A stretch of 64,000 bases of DNA from Trichobilharzia regenti (lineage: Eukaryota > Platyhelminthes > Trematoda > Strigeidida > Schistosomatidae). The notes below the pieces were generated by a model that saw only the letters and a program-made list of their open reading frames with translations, was not told the origin of the DNA and ran no database searches. Shown here piece by piece: positions 34,901-49,900 of the stretch. Position 1 is the first letter of the stretch; each line of letters opens with the position of its first letter. The position numbers and the translations under genes were made by a program. Where the stretch lies: contig OX235263.1 in assembly GCA_944472135.2 (NCBI GenBank), positions 1,657,517 through 1,721,516 of the forward strand. Reading direction: 5' to 3'.

Positions 34901-37900
34901 GTTAGCTTTGATGTATCTCAAACATGACAAAGAGTCATTGGAAATACGGATGAGGGTAACTCAACAGTTTTTCATTTCTCTCAAGTCTGTGTGGAGGTTA
35001 ACAGCACTCAGCATGAAAAATAACATCCGGATTTTCAACTCCGATGTAAACTCAGTCCTACGAAACGGATCAGAGGCACTTAGCGCCGTGTCACGAAGGG
35101 CACTTGGAACAAGCTACAAACCTTCATCAACAGCTGTCTTCACTGAATACTCAAGATCAGATGGCCAGAAAAGATCAGCAGTGGGAATTTTGGGGAGCTT
35201 TTCAACACAGCAGGAACTAATTGTGCAAGAAATAAACAGGAAGAAATGGAGGTGGATTGGAGGCCATATTCTGAGAAAACCCAATGTTCCTCTAGGAACT
35301 AAAGGAAACAATAATAATAACAGTATTTATGGATATATCCGACTATGTGTAGAAAGTCACTGCACACATTACAACGCCTCCATATGAGAAAATTATTAAG
35401 CTTATCGATTTAGTAGTGAATAAGATAAAGAAGGCTAAAGCAAATTTAGTAAGTAGGGTCATTATATGATTATGTCAGATAAACTGTGCTATAAACATCA
35501 CCAATAATTGGTATACTGTATAAATGTATGATTTTATCACATAGATTTACTCTATGATGAAAAAGTATATTTTTATTCAAAAAGGTTTTCTTTTTATTCA
35601 TTCCTTCAACTCGATGAGTTACATCGTATGACATTAAATGAACAGTACAACTCAGGATTGACAACATTGTCGTCATCTCCAAGACACTGTTTTTCTATAG
35701 TTTGGTTTGTAAGGGTTAGTTTTGTTTTTACGAGTTGATCGCGGATTGATATCAGCTAGAGAACCATTGAAAACCAGGGAGTACTGGACAGCTGCTGTTT
35801 CATCTTAGTTTTGAACTCTACACCGGTACGCATCCACTGGGGTTCAAAACCAGGATCTTCCTGGTTATAAGACAAGCTCGTATATCATTCAGCCACTGGG
35901 ACCCGATTCAATGACTCATGAATTCTAACTTCTACCAATTTGTGATTTATTGCGACCCCAACCATTGTCGTAGGTGGGACATCCATCCTCACACGTGACA
36001 TGGGTCAAAATGAGAACAATAACTCTAATAAAAGTAACAGTGGGTTTGTTTCAAACAGCATTGTAGACACAGTTTGGAAATTTTAACATATTATAGAGTA
36101 TTGAATTTAGTGTTCCTTTGATGTAGCTTGATGACGGGGAAAAATAAAGAATATCAATTATTACAGAGCTTGAATGATCTTTGCACTCATGAGAAAATAG
36201 GCCAACAAAAGAATCAGAGGATCATGAATGTAAGAATAATAGTAACTGCAAAGCTTGATATTATAAGGGTGGAGAAAATGGTTTATTTACTAGTGCAAAG
36301 AAGGTTGATTAGTTCGTCTCTGACACTATTTTCATCACATAGAATACACATGCCACGAAATATGGTATAGTGAAATGTTTCTACTTAGACTTGTACGCAA
36401 AAAATCTTTTGGAATAAAGTTACATAGACTAAGATGGCTAGGTCACGTGCTGCGCATGCCTAAACACCGCCTCCCCGACGGGCATTGCTAGCTGATATAG
36501 GTGCAGGTTGGAAAAGAGCCAGTGGTGGCCAAACAAAAACATGGCCTCATCAATCCATGAAATCCTTGACAGTTAAACTGAGTCAGGTAGGGAGATGCAG
36601 ACTCCCGGGTTGGGGCCCTCGGGACTCTAGGAATCAATGGCTGGAGACAATAGGTGACATTGCTCAAAATCGTTGTCAATGGCGCAGATATAGTATTCAG
36701 TCTCTGTAATCTTTCATATTCATTTCTACCATTACCCATTCTGTTTCACTCTTATACTTGTCAGACTGTATTGATTCTCTTCACTCATCTTCTTGTCTAC
36801 CTCTGTGTGCTATTTGGAACGTGGCAACTCGAACTGGTGCACTTCGGTGCCAAGTTCTATGTTGAATCCAGACAGACAGACTTACCTGAGGAGACACAAG
36901 GTTGGAGCTGCGGGTCAACTGGACGCTCACAGTCTGACAAAATTTCTTTAACAAATTTCTTGCATGACATTGAGTGCCTATCATCAATGACGATGTCAAC
37001 GATATGGCCCAATCGGATAATACCACTCGCCCTACTGACTGATAGTCCTCATAGCCCTACGAAGTATGTCATAGTCTTTTTTAAGCAACCCAGAAAAGAA
37101 AAAGGGTGAAGAATAAAGAGGAATAGTTAAGATGTAAGAGTTGACAAACTGTAAGATAAGGAGGGATTGAATTATCCCTTATTGCCTTAACTTCTTAATG
37201 TATGTTCTCACCCTCCCCCCCCGCCACCCGCAATCAACACATAAGTTTTTATTATGGTATGTTTTGTTATTGACAGCTTTCTTCCAGTTTCGCCATATCA
37301 CTTTCTTAGTTATTTGCACTGGCATATAGTGAATTTTTAATATAATATTCATGAAATTATGTTCTGGGGTGTATGACTGGCTTCCAATGGCGAGAGTATT
37401 CAGGGATAGAGTTTTCACTGATATTTGACTAACTATTATCAGTATGACTTTAAACATTTTCAAGCCTGACAACCACTAAACAAAAATGAACTGGGTTTCA
37501 GGTGTAAAACTTTATATAAAACTACAGCTGTTCAAGTTGTCACACATCACAGAAGTACTCATAAGCGTAGGAAAGACAAAGAATTGTAAAAACAAAAACT
37601 GTTACAATGAAAGAAAATGTACGGGAGAATCAATAAATACATGGAGAAGCATTTTCAATCGTGTAAAAAGCAGTCTCCAGCAAATGGTTTTCTGAGTCCC
37701 AAGGACCCCAGCCAGTTATTTTACACTGCCTCACATGGCTTAAACCAAATGCCAACGACTTCATGGATTAATGACATGTTTTGATTTAACTGCCCTTAAT
37801 TTTTTTTTGTAACCTAATCCTATATCAGGTAATATTGCTGGACTATGAAGGTGATAGCGCTTGGCATGACTAATAATCGTCTTAGACAAACAGAAGTTAT

Positions 37901-40900
37901 TCATCCTTTCACATAAACTATTCCACACATTTCTATACAGATGGAAGTCGTCTCTCTCTCATTTACTACACAAAACCATCTCAACTATAAGCTGCTCCGA
38001 TGAAAATGGCAAAGCCAGGCAGTATAAGAAAGGCAAGAAAGATTTTCATTATTCTGAAACCACTATTAAGATCTGCAGAACACTATGCATAAGGAATAAG
38101 ATTCGAATTTTCAACATTTATGTTAAGTCATGGCTTCCATACCGTTCAGAAACTTGACGCATCACAAAAACTATTTCCAACGGGGCTCAAACTTTCATCA
38201 ATAGACGCTTTTGTTCGTCACTGAAGAGGAGATAATCCATCAGAAACAATAAGCAATGCATAAAGAACTCTAACCGAGAACAACCTATCGTCCAACATGT
38301 AGGCAGAAGAAAATGTAGATAGAAGGAACGTATACTGACATGGTTGCTGGGTGACACCAAATCTCAGGTTCCGAATGGAAAGCAGCGACAGTGAGGAGAT
38401 CAATGTAAGAAGGAAACGAAAGCTTTGTGACAGTTATAGAACCAGCTAAAAATGCCTCGCAGTACAGAGTGAAGTAAGGTTGTGCTTGATTTTGTAGGGA
38501 TTTTGTTTGATTGCATGGAGGGTTACATAATGAGCTCACATCAGTTAGAGAACCACTGGAAAACCTGGGAGTACTGGACAGCTGTTTCGTCCTAGTTTGG
38601 GACTCTTCATCAGTACGCTGAATTTAATAATAATTTCTCTAACATATACAAAACGTTTTGAAAAATAGTGAGCAAACTTCAAGCCAAGAACACATACTCC
38701 TCTCAAGATTTTCTCTTTATACAGCTTAAGTGATGTGAAATTTTGGCCAAACCGATAAGCACACCAATGCACACACATCAGCACAACCTAAAGCCAAGTT
38801 AAATTTTGAGCACCAGCAATTGTCGACACCGGTGAACTTGAATGGTCCAGTGAGTTTTTTTTCACATGATTTGAAGCTTCTCTTCCGCTTGATTCGAATC
38901 AAACGCCTGCTTTAACGTATTTGCTATTGCAATTTGGTGAAGTCTGTCTGTCTGTTTTCGACATAGAACTTTGCACCGATGTGCACCAGTTCAATTTGCC
39001 ACACTCCCTCCATGTAGCACACAAAGCAAGAGAAGAAGGTGGAAGAAATGCATAATAGAGACAGTAAACAGAGGTGTGAGACAAAGTAATAGTAATAATG
39101 AAGAGCAAGACAGTTTCATTGAAAATCATAAGTCACAAGGAATGGATGCATCTGTGCCATTGAGAACGATTTTGAGCCATATCATCAATTGATTCCAGCC
39201 ACTTATTATTACCTTCCCGATGACCCCGACCAGGAAGTCTACACCTTCCTACGTGGCTTAAACTAACTGTCGTGGATTTCATTGACTGGTGCCATGTTTT
39301 AGTTTGACCGCCGATAGCTCTTTTCCAGCCTGATCCATGCTGTATCAGCTAACAGATGTTTGCGTCCCATCTCATGAATTAAGTAGTATAATATAATATA
39401 GTGAGGTGTAGTGTTAGATGGGGAATAAAAGTAAATCTATAAAGTTCTGAAGGTAAATCGACTGAGGTAACTAGAACACGTATTACTCCTGTCGATTTAA
39501 TTAATGCCTTCCTCGACTGGCAATGTTAGCTGACATAGGATTAGGTGGCACAGTGGTTAGGACCCTCGCCGACCATGCACACGGTCCAGGTTTCGAGCCC
39601 ACGCCGACGCACACCTGATATTTATGGTCGACCTGCGAAATTTGGGCTACCGATATCCATGCTGAAAATCCCATACTTGTACCAAAAATACAGTGTGGAA
39701 TCAAGCTGTAATCAAAAATTTAAAAAAATTAACATTGCCCATTGTCGAGGTAGGCAATGACTAGGCATACGTAACATATGTCCTAATCATCTCGGTCGAT
39801 GTAACTTCACAACCTCGTCGATTGATTTTCCCTTCCACCTACCTAGCATTCGACGCCTAACCTCAGTATTGCTCACCATATTATACCACTTCACACGGGA
39901 GATAGAATGCAGACACCTATGATCAACGACAGCTAATCTTTTCATGTCTTCCACTGTCAATGGCCACGTCTCACAGGTAGCCATAAAGGGGGACGGAGTG
40001 TACTGCTGATCAGTACACCCGCCCTTTGGTCGATAGCCAGCCGGATATCACGTCTACTAAGCCAGAGACGGCGTAAACTGGCATATGCGAAACTAGCCCT
40101 CTGTACTCGTGCGGAGATTTCGCCAGAGATCAACCCGTTGGCGTTGGTTGATGGTACTTCCCAAGTAAGTGAAGCGGTCAACGTACTCTAGCACTTCACT
40201 CCCTATTCCTAATCTAGAAGTCAGTGTAGTCCAGTCCTGTAACATCATCTTGGATTTGGCCGGGGCAAATCGCATGCCAAACATTCGTAGATTGCAAATT
40301 TGGTGAAGACCAATCTTGCAGCATGACTTAGGTGCGGGATATATTAGAAGAGAAAGGATTTGTCCATGTGGAGGTGTGCTGAGAATAAAAAGCTACCGCA
40401 GATCGGTTGATGGACATGTGCATCTTTGTGTAATCTGTTTGAGACGAGGTAAGGTAAGCTGAAGATCCTAATATTTCGTAAGAATATTTTTCGCTAGATC
40501 ACCTTTTTTCCCTAACCCAGATTTTGTAAATTAAGAAGTAAATTTTCAATTCCTGGGTTTTAAAACAGCCTGTAAGAAGTGCAGCTGCTGAAACTGAAAA
40601 TAGTCTCTTTTCGACAGTCCAATGGTACCAGCACTGCTGAAATATCACGTCATGAATAATGGAGAGGCTTACTTCCCTAGTGGAGAGAAGGAGGTGTCGT
40701 CGAACATGTAGATGAAACTATCTTATTAAAGAAAAAACACATCTATGGTCGAGAACGAGCAAATAATGTTTGAGTGACTGGTCCATACTATACCTCTTAA
40801 CGGAAAGAATTCATCGACAGAATAGAAGATAGAAAGTCGAGTACTTTAATGCCTAATATTACTCGACTGGTGAAACGACGATCTATAATACACACAGATG

Positions 40901-43900
40901 AGTGGAGATGTTATAACTCCTTGTGATTCCTTGGATATATTCACCACAGAGTCAACTATTCTAATGATTTTGTAGATCCCATTACAGGGGCTTACACCAT
41001 TTCTATCGAAAGCTTTCGGAGAAGGTTAAAAAACCGGCTTAGACCCGATAATAGACTACAAAAGGATAATAATTAAAGTCATTTAGATGAATATACACAT
41101 AAGATGTGGTGTAACTTTTCTATTGACACTCCTGTATTAAACTGGGAGTTGCTTTTTATCATGTGTGAGAGAAAGGTCTCCTCTGTAACACTTTTATACA
41201 GTTTTTATGCATTCTTGTTTGCATCAGCATACGTATTCCATAGTCAAAAAATCCTCTTTCAAGTGACTGGTGCTTTCAAAGTCATTTGCTGATTGGAAGT
41301 TACTGGTGCTGAAAGTTTAACTTTGCCCACACTAACACTAGTGTGCAGTATTCCAACTTAAAACCTTTCACGCAGTAACCGTTATAAAACCAAAAAGAAA
41401 TGATAGATTATACAATTAAAAACTTACGTGTCTAAACTGGTCGTAGGTATATCAAGATTATCAAAATGATTTCTGCACTCAGCTCTGAATGACTCCAATC
41501 CACTTTTAGCCGCTTCATGGAATCGTTTAGCCAGGCCAGCATCTGTTGTCTCTACACGCGGCAGAAATCCTTGATAACCTGGGATAGGCGGTTCTGTAGG
41601 ACCTTTAACAATATTCACACCAAAGTTTTTCTTTATCATATCATCAGTCCATACATTCAAATGATCTCTGATCAGGGGATCATGAGCAACAGGACGAAGT
41701 TTGGGAAATAGGCTAGCCAACTCTTTCAATTCATTGCGTTTCTGTTCAGTACACTTATACTCTCGAACAAATTGATCTACACATTCATCGGAGAGATTTC
41801 TATATGTTCCACCGAATTTGAAATCCATATGTGGTACATCGCCTAGAAAGGAAAAGAGATTTTGAAGAAAATGCTGTGTAAAAAACATTAATTTCCATAC
41901 CAGAATATCCTGGAATCATTCCTTCAAAATATTTATTATCCCCTGCTGGTTTAGGTAACATTCTTCCAGGTACTTCATCGCTAAACACGGATCGAACAAC
42001 ACCAGTCTTATCTTTACCGATAACAGGGTAAAGATGGTGCGGATGCTAAAACGTAGAACAGTATACATACACAGAACCAACTTACTTGAGTTCTTGGACC
42101 ATTGTAATATGGAAGTTCCTAAAATTTTAATATGATTATTATTATTTTTATCATCAGTTATTTCCCCGCTAATTTATTATCACTTACTTTAGCTATTTCT
42201 GCTGTCTCCTTACCGAAAGAATGTCCATATCTGTACTTAAATTGTGGGCAAAATCCCATATATCTAGATAGAAGACAAAGTAAAGCAATTATAAGATGGG
42301 GTGACTTTTGTTAGGCAAAGGATTAACACGAATCAGTCTGAAATCGTTGAAGAGAAACTTGTAGTTTCGTAGCTTATTGTCTCAAGGTGCCAAATGTAGT
42401 AGCTGGATGTGAAAAAATAATGTTGAAATAAAGTGCTACTGGTTAGTTTTTGTCGTCCAGCTTGACTGGAATGCGCCTCTGGACACGACACTATAGCAAA
42501 GTGATCACTTGAAAACATTCCCCACATTGAGATTTTTTTTAATTCCTTTACGAACATGGAAGGCTTCAACCTCGAGGCTTGAAGTTTCTGTAGCAGCCGT
42601 GATTATTTTTACAGGATCGGGTTGCTAGCTTCATGCTAAACCTTCCTTCTTTACCAGCCTTATTACTGGCTCAGCGAGGTAAACGACTGAGTCGAACGGG
42701 CATCGAACCCATGACCGAATGAAGCGTAGACGGCGAGTACTCTACCGACGCATAATCCAGAGAGTACTGGACAGCTATTTCATCCTAGTTTGGGAATCAT
42801 TGGCAGTACTCACCCACTGCCAGGGTTCGAACCCAAGGCCTTCCGGCTACAATTCAAGCTCGTATACCACTCAGCCACTGGAACCCTTCCAACATTGACA
42901 TAGACACAAAATTCAGATAAGAAGAAAAGGATATTAGTCTTTTCTGAAAAATATTTCTTTCTGTCATTCTTCAATACACTCTGAATGACAACTGGCTGGT
43001 CGGTTGAAGTCACACATTGTGATCTGACTCAGCTACACTTGTCCATGTGGTGTTGAAGAAATAGACAAGCAGGTAGACCAACTGACAGAGAAACGCACAT
43101 CACTTCAAGTTGCTACACTCCGTAAAATTTCAAAAAGTACCGATGAATAGAGATGAAAAAATATCTTCAAAAGCTATAAATATATCTCTTCAGTAGTACA
43201 TACACCCCTTACTCTACCAGAGATTGAATCAAGCATTTTCAGGATACAAGGCGATAGACATCAAATAGGAATCCAGTGGCGTATGAGTCCGAACTTCTAC
43301 CAATTAACGATGCATAGCACCAATGTCATTGGCTAGTATCTGTCCTTAAAGCAGACTTGGTGGACTTCATTAGTCATAAACTCTCATTGGAAGTCTATGA
43401 AATCCATCCTGTATACAGTCACTAACATGCAGCAGATTCATCTTCAGGTGTTGATGGATAGGCAAAGATTCGATTGACTTCAAGCTGAATCACGAGCCAG
43501 AATTACTTAGAAATAATAATCGAATGAAATAGATAAAAAAATATTTATGCATTTATAATCCACTTTGACTTATGTCATTAAAGGCACCAATATAAGAAAT
43601 CTGAATATACTGACTGAATCGGTGACACAGCGGTTAGGATGCTTGCCAACCATGCACATGGTCTATGGTTCGATCCCCGGTCGACGCACTCCTCCACCAC
43701 CTCGCTATGCCAGTAATAGAAAAAGTGGTAAAGAGGAAACGTTGAGCATGAGGCTAGCAACCACATCCTGTTAAAATAATCACCACTGTGCTACAGAAAT
43801 TTCAAGCCCCACCTTGAATCCTCTCATGTTCCACTGGGAACGTGAAGGAATAAAAAAAAGAATATGCTGAAGACTCAACTCAGGTGACTAATACTCATAT

Positions 43901-46900
43901 TTTCAAGTGTTGGTTTTGTAGGGATTTTTTTGTTTGATAAAATCCTCCATGCAATCTTACTCCCAGGTTTTCCAGTGGTTCTCTAACTGATGTCAGCTCA
44001 TTATGAAATCCTCCATGAAACAAAACTCATATGACATGAAATTTCTAGTTGTCACTATTTACTGTCCGTAAGCTCTATCTGTGAGGCATTTTATATGGGA
44101 TAGTTTTATTAGGTGATATATAGGATTAGGTTATTCAAGATAATTAGCCACACTGCAACGACTGATGTATAATTACTTGAGGATCCTCAGGTTAACAGAG
44201 TGATAGGATCCCACATATTTTGGTATTGACTGTTTAATCTTGCATTTATGGTATGTTACCATTCTCACGCATTTTGGTGTTGACTGCTAATTTTGTATAT
44301 CATCATTCTCACGCATTTTGGTAGTGACTGCTAATTTTGTATATATGGTATATCATTCCCACACATTTTGTTACTGACTGTCAATGTCGCACATATGGCA
44401 TATTATGATTTCTCACACACTTTGTTATTGGCTATTAAGGTCAATTATTTCAAATGCTGTTAGCTGTCCATATTGTTGTAAAATGTATAAATACCATGGC
44501 TTTCTTTATCGTTGTTGCACTTCAATACACAGTCACAGTCCAGCCTTTGTCTTTTGATATTTGCGTGCTTTACTAAGTCGGAAGGTACGACGAGCAGATA
44601 GACAGATTAGTTCAGGCGCAGACAGAATAAGGTGAAAACGTCTTCATTCAATTCCCTACAGTTATAACAAATTGGCGACGGGGTTTTACCTTAATTCAGT
44701 GCAGTTACAACAATTGGCGACGGGGATTTACTTAATTCATCGCAGTTATAGCAAGCAAACGACGACAGTTTTTATTCTGTTCAGCGCAACTATATAACAT
44801 TTTTGACTGTGTTAATTACAACCCAATTACAATGTCTATCTCTCTGGACGATCTCAAATCTATCTTGCAGCAGCAGCAAGTTCAGAATGAAGCAGCTCAA
44901 CTAAAATTAATCGAAGCTCTCACTCAGAAGCTGTCCATTCAAGTTCCATCGACATCTCATTCTGACAAATATGAAAGCATCTCAAATTCTATCAGTGAGT
45001 TCAACTACGATCCAATATCTGGTCTCGTATTTGATGCATGGTTCAATCGTTACGAAGATGTTTTCCGTATTGAATGCTACATGTTTGATGATGCTGCCAA
45101 AGTCCGATTGTTACTAAGAAAACTTGGTACTGTTGAGCACAACAGATATGTTAACTTCATTCTGCCCAAGAACCCACGTGAGTTATCATTCGATGAGACA
45201 GTCACCGTTTTATCACAAATCTTTGGTGAACAGTCATCCATGTTTAATATTCGGTATCAATGTTTTCAGTTGACAAAAATGCCTTCCGATGATTATGTGA
45301 CTTACGCTGGCAAAGTGAACAAGGAATGTGAAAGGTTCAAACCACACGAAATGACATCAGATCAGTTCAAGTGTTTGATTTTTATTTGTGGGTTGAAGAA
45401 CCCAGAAGATACTGACATACGAACTCGACTTCTGTCACTTGTGGAACAAGACCCGAAAATGACTTTACAAATGGTGACAGCAGAATGCCTACGTTTAATC
45501 AACTTGAAGCACGATACTGCTATGGTGGAGTGCAAACGACAGTCGTCTGAATTTGGTTCGATTAACACAGTGAAAAGTCCTCCGATCACCGTTAAGCACA
45601 CAGAACGTCAGTCTCAAAATTCAGCTAAACCTCCTTCAGTGTGCTGGCACTGTGGTTCGTGGCATTTTGTCAAGTTCTGTCCTTTCAAGAAGCATAAGTG
45701 CCGTAATTGTCACCGTTTTGGACATAAGGAGGGTTACTGTCCACCGCAGAAAAATCCTTCGGTGAGGAACAGAAGTAGTCGTTTCGAGCCGAAACAATCT
45801 CCTCGAGTACAGACTATTTATACAACTTCCAAAGTCGATGTCGCCAGCAAACGTAAGTACATAACACTAGATATTAATGGCAAACGTATTCGTCTTCAGT
45901 TGGATACGGCATCAGATATCACCGTAATTTCCCGAACTACGTGGCGCAAACTTGGTTGCCCACAGATTCTGCCGACCGAGCATGTCGCCAAGAATGTCTC
46001 TGGAGATATACTGAAACTCGTGGGTGAGATCAATTGCCAGGTTCAGTTTGGTGAGCATCACTTCAATGGTGTATGTTACGTTACAAACTACCATGATTTG
46101 GATTTGCTTGGTCTTGACTGGTTAGACAAGCTCCATATCTTTAATGTACCATTAAATTCAGTATGCTCTAATGTTTCGTCTTCACCACACAACGTTGTTC
46201 CCGGAGATGTATCTGATCAATCTCTCTTGCAACGCCGTCGTCAAAAGCACGCTTCTGTCTTCCAGGACAAACTTGGTTGCTGCAAACTGTTTGGCATCCA
46301 GCATATTCGTAGCCCCCCGTATCATCCCCACTCGAATGGACAGACTGAACGTTTCGTCGACACCTTTAAGCGTGCTTATGCAAAAGCGAAGGGGGAGGGA
46401 ACAACAGAAAAATTTTGGATAAATTCTTGCTGCATTATCGTACGAATGAAAAAGGACAGTTATGTGGCAGACACACAGATCACGCTCTATCCAGTACCAC
46501 GCAAAGGTCAACTCGACAAAGAAGAGCTCCGAAACCTTTTCAAATAGATCCAAAAAGCAAGTCCTACACTCTTTACGGGGGGAGGTGATAGGATCCCACA
46601 TATTTTGGTATTGACTGTTTAATCTTGCATTTATGGTATGTTATCATTCTCACGCATTTTGGTGTTGACTGCTAATTTTGTATATTATCATTCTCACGCA
46701 TTTTGGTAGTGACTGCTAATTTTGTATATATGGTATATCATTCCCACACATTTTGTTACTGACTGTCAATGTCGCACATATGGCATATTATGATTTCTCA
46801 CACACTTTGTTATTGGCTATTAAGGTCAATTATTTCAAATGCTGTTAGCTGTCCATATTGTTGTAAAATGTATAAATACCATGGCTTTCTTTATCGTTGT

Positions 46901-49900
46901 TGCACTTCAATACACAGTCACAGTCCAGCCTTTGTCTTTTGATATTTGCGTGCTTTACTAAGTCGGAAGGTACGACGAGCAGATAGACAGATTAGTTCAG
47001 GCGCAGACAGAATAAGGTGAAAACGTCTTCATTCAATTCCCTACCGTTATAACAATTGGCGACGGGGTTTTACCTTAATTCAGTGCAGTTACAACACAGA
47101 GTCATTAGCTAATATCTTCTACAGAGTCACTGAAATGGAGATGTACACCCTGACACAGTATATATATGACCACTCAACCGCTAGATAATAAAATATTTGC
47201 TTCCACATAAAGTCGTTGGTTTCTAATTGTGAGTAGTTCAATTAAGACCACTACTGGAACTTATTCGACGTGGCCTTCGCTCACACATAGGCATACGCAT
47301 TTTTTCGCCATATGGAACAACTGGTCTCATCACTTCAAATAACACAGTTCCAAAACCTCTTATTTCAACTAACACCATTTTAGTATAGAAATAAACCTGA
47401 AGAAGAGCACTCTTCCGTTTAGTCTGAATTCTTACTTTTAAGGGAGCATTCATCATCAAAATGTCTTTTCTCTATATATTAATATTAAGCTAAAAGCTGT
47501 AGGAAAGAAACATAAAACTTGTGATTTGTACATGCTTGCGGTAGTCAAAGGCTGTTCTTAATTCTCTGGTGAGCTTATAAAATTAATTACATAACAAGTT
47601 CGGTACTTACTGTATATACTAGAATCTAAGTCATGGGCCTATCATGATTTAGGTGTCAGCAATAGAAAGTGAACTTTAGCTTACTAGGGTAAATTGATTC
47701 AGTGCTGTGGAAACCAAGACTGGATAAATCCATTATGGATAAGATTTTATTTTGATAAATCAAACAGTGGTGTACAGTTATTATTATTGTAAAACACTAT
47801 GTGATTTATCAAAATAAAATCTTATCCATGATGGAGTTATGCCCTACCACAGTGCCCAAGTTTCATACTTATATCAATAAGACTGGACAAAACCAAACAT
47901 TTTTGCATAGAGTGATATATAGTTCTATATCATGGAAACGATAAGTTCTTTATGCAAGGTATCTGCATCAAGAAAGCAGTTGCATTCATACAGTTATCTT
48001 TTCATAAGCTCCCTCTAAATTTACACCAATGAATACCTTGATATACCAGATCTGTGAAAGTTAGATTATCAGAATATAGAAATCTAACTCAGTATACAGT
48101 CACTGACCTCACGGATAGGAAAAGTTTGGAGAAAAACTCAGAAAGCTCACTCCATACACTACTTATATGCAGTCACAAAATGGAGTCGGATAGAGCTAAC
48201 ATAGGTAGGTGGATGGAGAAATTGATCACCAAACCTTCATTTATCTAATACGCACCAAACACGTACAATTGAGGCGACATAACTTTAATACCAACAAAAA
48301 ACAAAATATGAAATAATGGAATTGTACAAACAAAGTTTGTAAGTTATGTGAGTAGTGCCTTGATATGGTCATGGGCGATAAACTGTGCTTAAGACGTCAG
48401 TAGTAAACAGTACTGCATCACTGTGCAATTCTCGTCAAATAAAATTACTCTATGATGAAAATCATCTCGAGTCTAGTTAGCACTAGAAATTAGTGATGGT
48501 TGCGATTTAAAATTCTTTCTATCAACTGTACTAATTACCTGTCAGTATTATGTCCTCGCATAATGGTGCTGGATAACATCACTGTTCCTATTAATCACTT
48601 GTATTTGAATGACTAAAGTTCACTTCGAATGCTTGACAAACACAACAGCGGAATACCACAAATAACTTACTCTCCTTGAAGGAAGTATAGTCACCAACAG
48701 AAACATGTTGTATCTTTATAACTTGGTTTTTCACTACCGTAAAGAAATTTTAAATATTGTAAACGAGTCAAGAGTGGTGAGCTTACTTAACATATTCCGA
48801 CAGAAGACGATTAAGCCAAGTCAGGCAGTACAATTTTAAAACTAAATATGAGGATATTTGCTTAACAGTACATCAGTTGTGACGTTTAAATTTGCTCTGT
48901 GATATAAGAATAAAACTTGTGCACTGTGGTAGAGTTTAATTCCATTATGGGTCAATTTTATTTTGATAAAGTCTCATAGTGTTATACAGTAAATGTGCCC
49001 TTTGTTTCACATTTGTCAATACAAAGTGTTTCAACCACTAAGCAGAAGATTAGCAGCAAAAAGATTTCAAGTTTCGTAAAACTGTTCTAACTCAACGCTC
49101 ATCAACTCGAAAGGTGTGGAGTACAACTTGAGTCAAAAACGCATGCAAATGAAAAAACACTGTGTGCGTACTAGAATCTATCCGGAATATATTTCACTTT
49201 GATTTAATAAAAGACATTATAAATAAGAAAAGTTCAGAATCAAAGAAGCGTCAAGCCTTGCACTCTTCCTTGAGTAGTGAAAACTTGGAACTCACTGGTT
49301 GCAAGCAATGAAAAAGCTGATTTTCCAAGTATGATACTGCTCGGGATTGTTTAACTAAAACATTTAGATGCTCACTCTAATAAACAGGCATACACACATG
49401 GTCTGTTCATAAGTTTCGGTGGAGAATTCCTTTTATAAAGGGTTCTTCAATATTTTTGAAACATAACATTATATGTTGTACATAACAGTTTGCTTAATTC
49501 CATATAAAATAATCCTATTTATCATAACGCACAATGAAACAGTAATAAAAGAACTAATATTAAGTCGCTGTTGTCACATTGATCTGGAATTATATTCTAC
49601 CACAGTAATCTCATTCTTTGGCTACATTTGTGGTTTCTATATCTTGTAATTATCTTCTACTGATAATGGAACAATATTTACTCTGATAATAATGCAAACA
49701 AAGCCAACAGCTTTATTGTGTCATGAAGTATTTTTATAAAGTACTCTGCTTGCACTAAATTATGAAACTTAATCATTATGCACTAATTCGTGGAAATTAA
49801 AACATTTCAGATATAATCAACAGAAAAAACACATCTTTTATGGCTGCATAAAGTGACAAAATTAAAACATCTTTCTATCAGTCGTACATACAGTCAACGG

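Larger units (their letters stand above)
44201..47096 (+). mobile_element. Ty3/gypsy LTR retrotransposon, internally deleted, recent
   Basis: Complete ends: 5' LTR 44201-44712 and 3' LTR 46586-47096, both TG...CA, flanked by a 5-bp duplication CAGAG (44196-44200 and 47097-47101). ATTGGCGACGGGG follows the 5' LTR as a primer-binding-like site, and ACGGGGGGAGG precedes the 3' LTR as polypurine tract. The 2.9 kb length and lack of RT, RNase H and most of integrase show a large internal deletion. The LTRs differ at only a handful of positions, so insertion was recent. Lies in intron 1 of the CIMIP2B-like gene, antisense to it. Confidence 0.95.
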
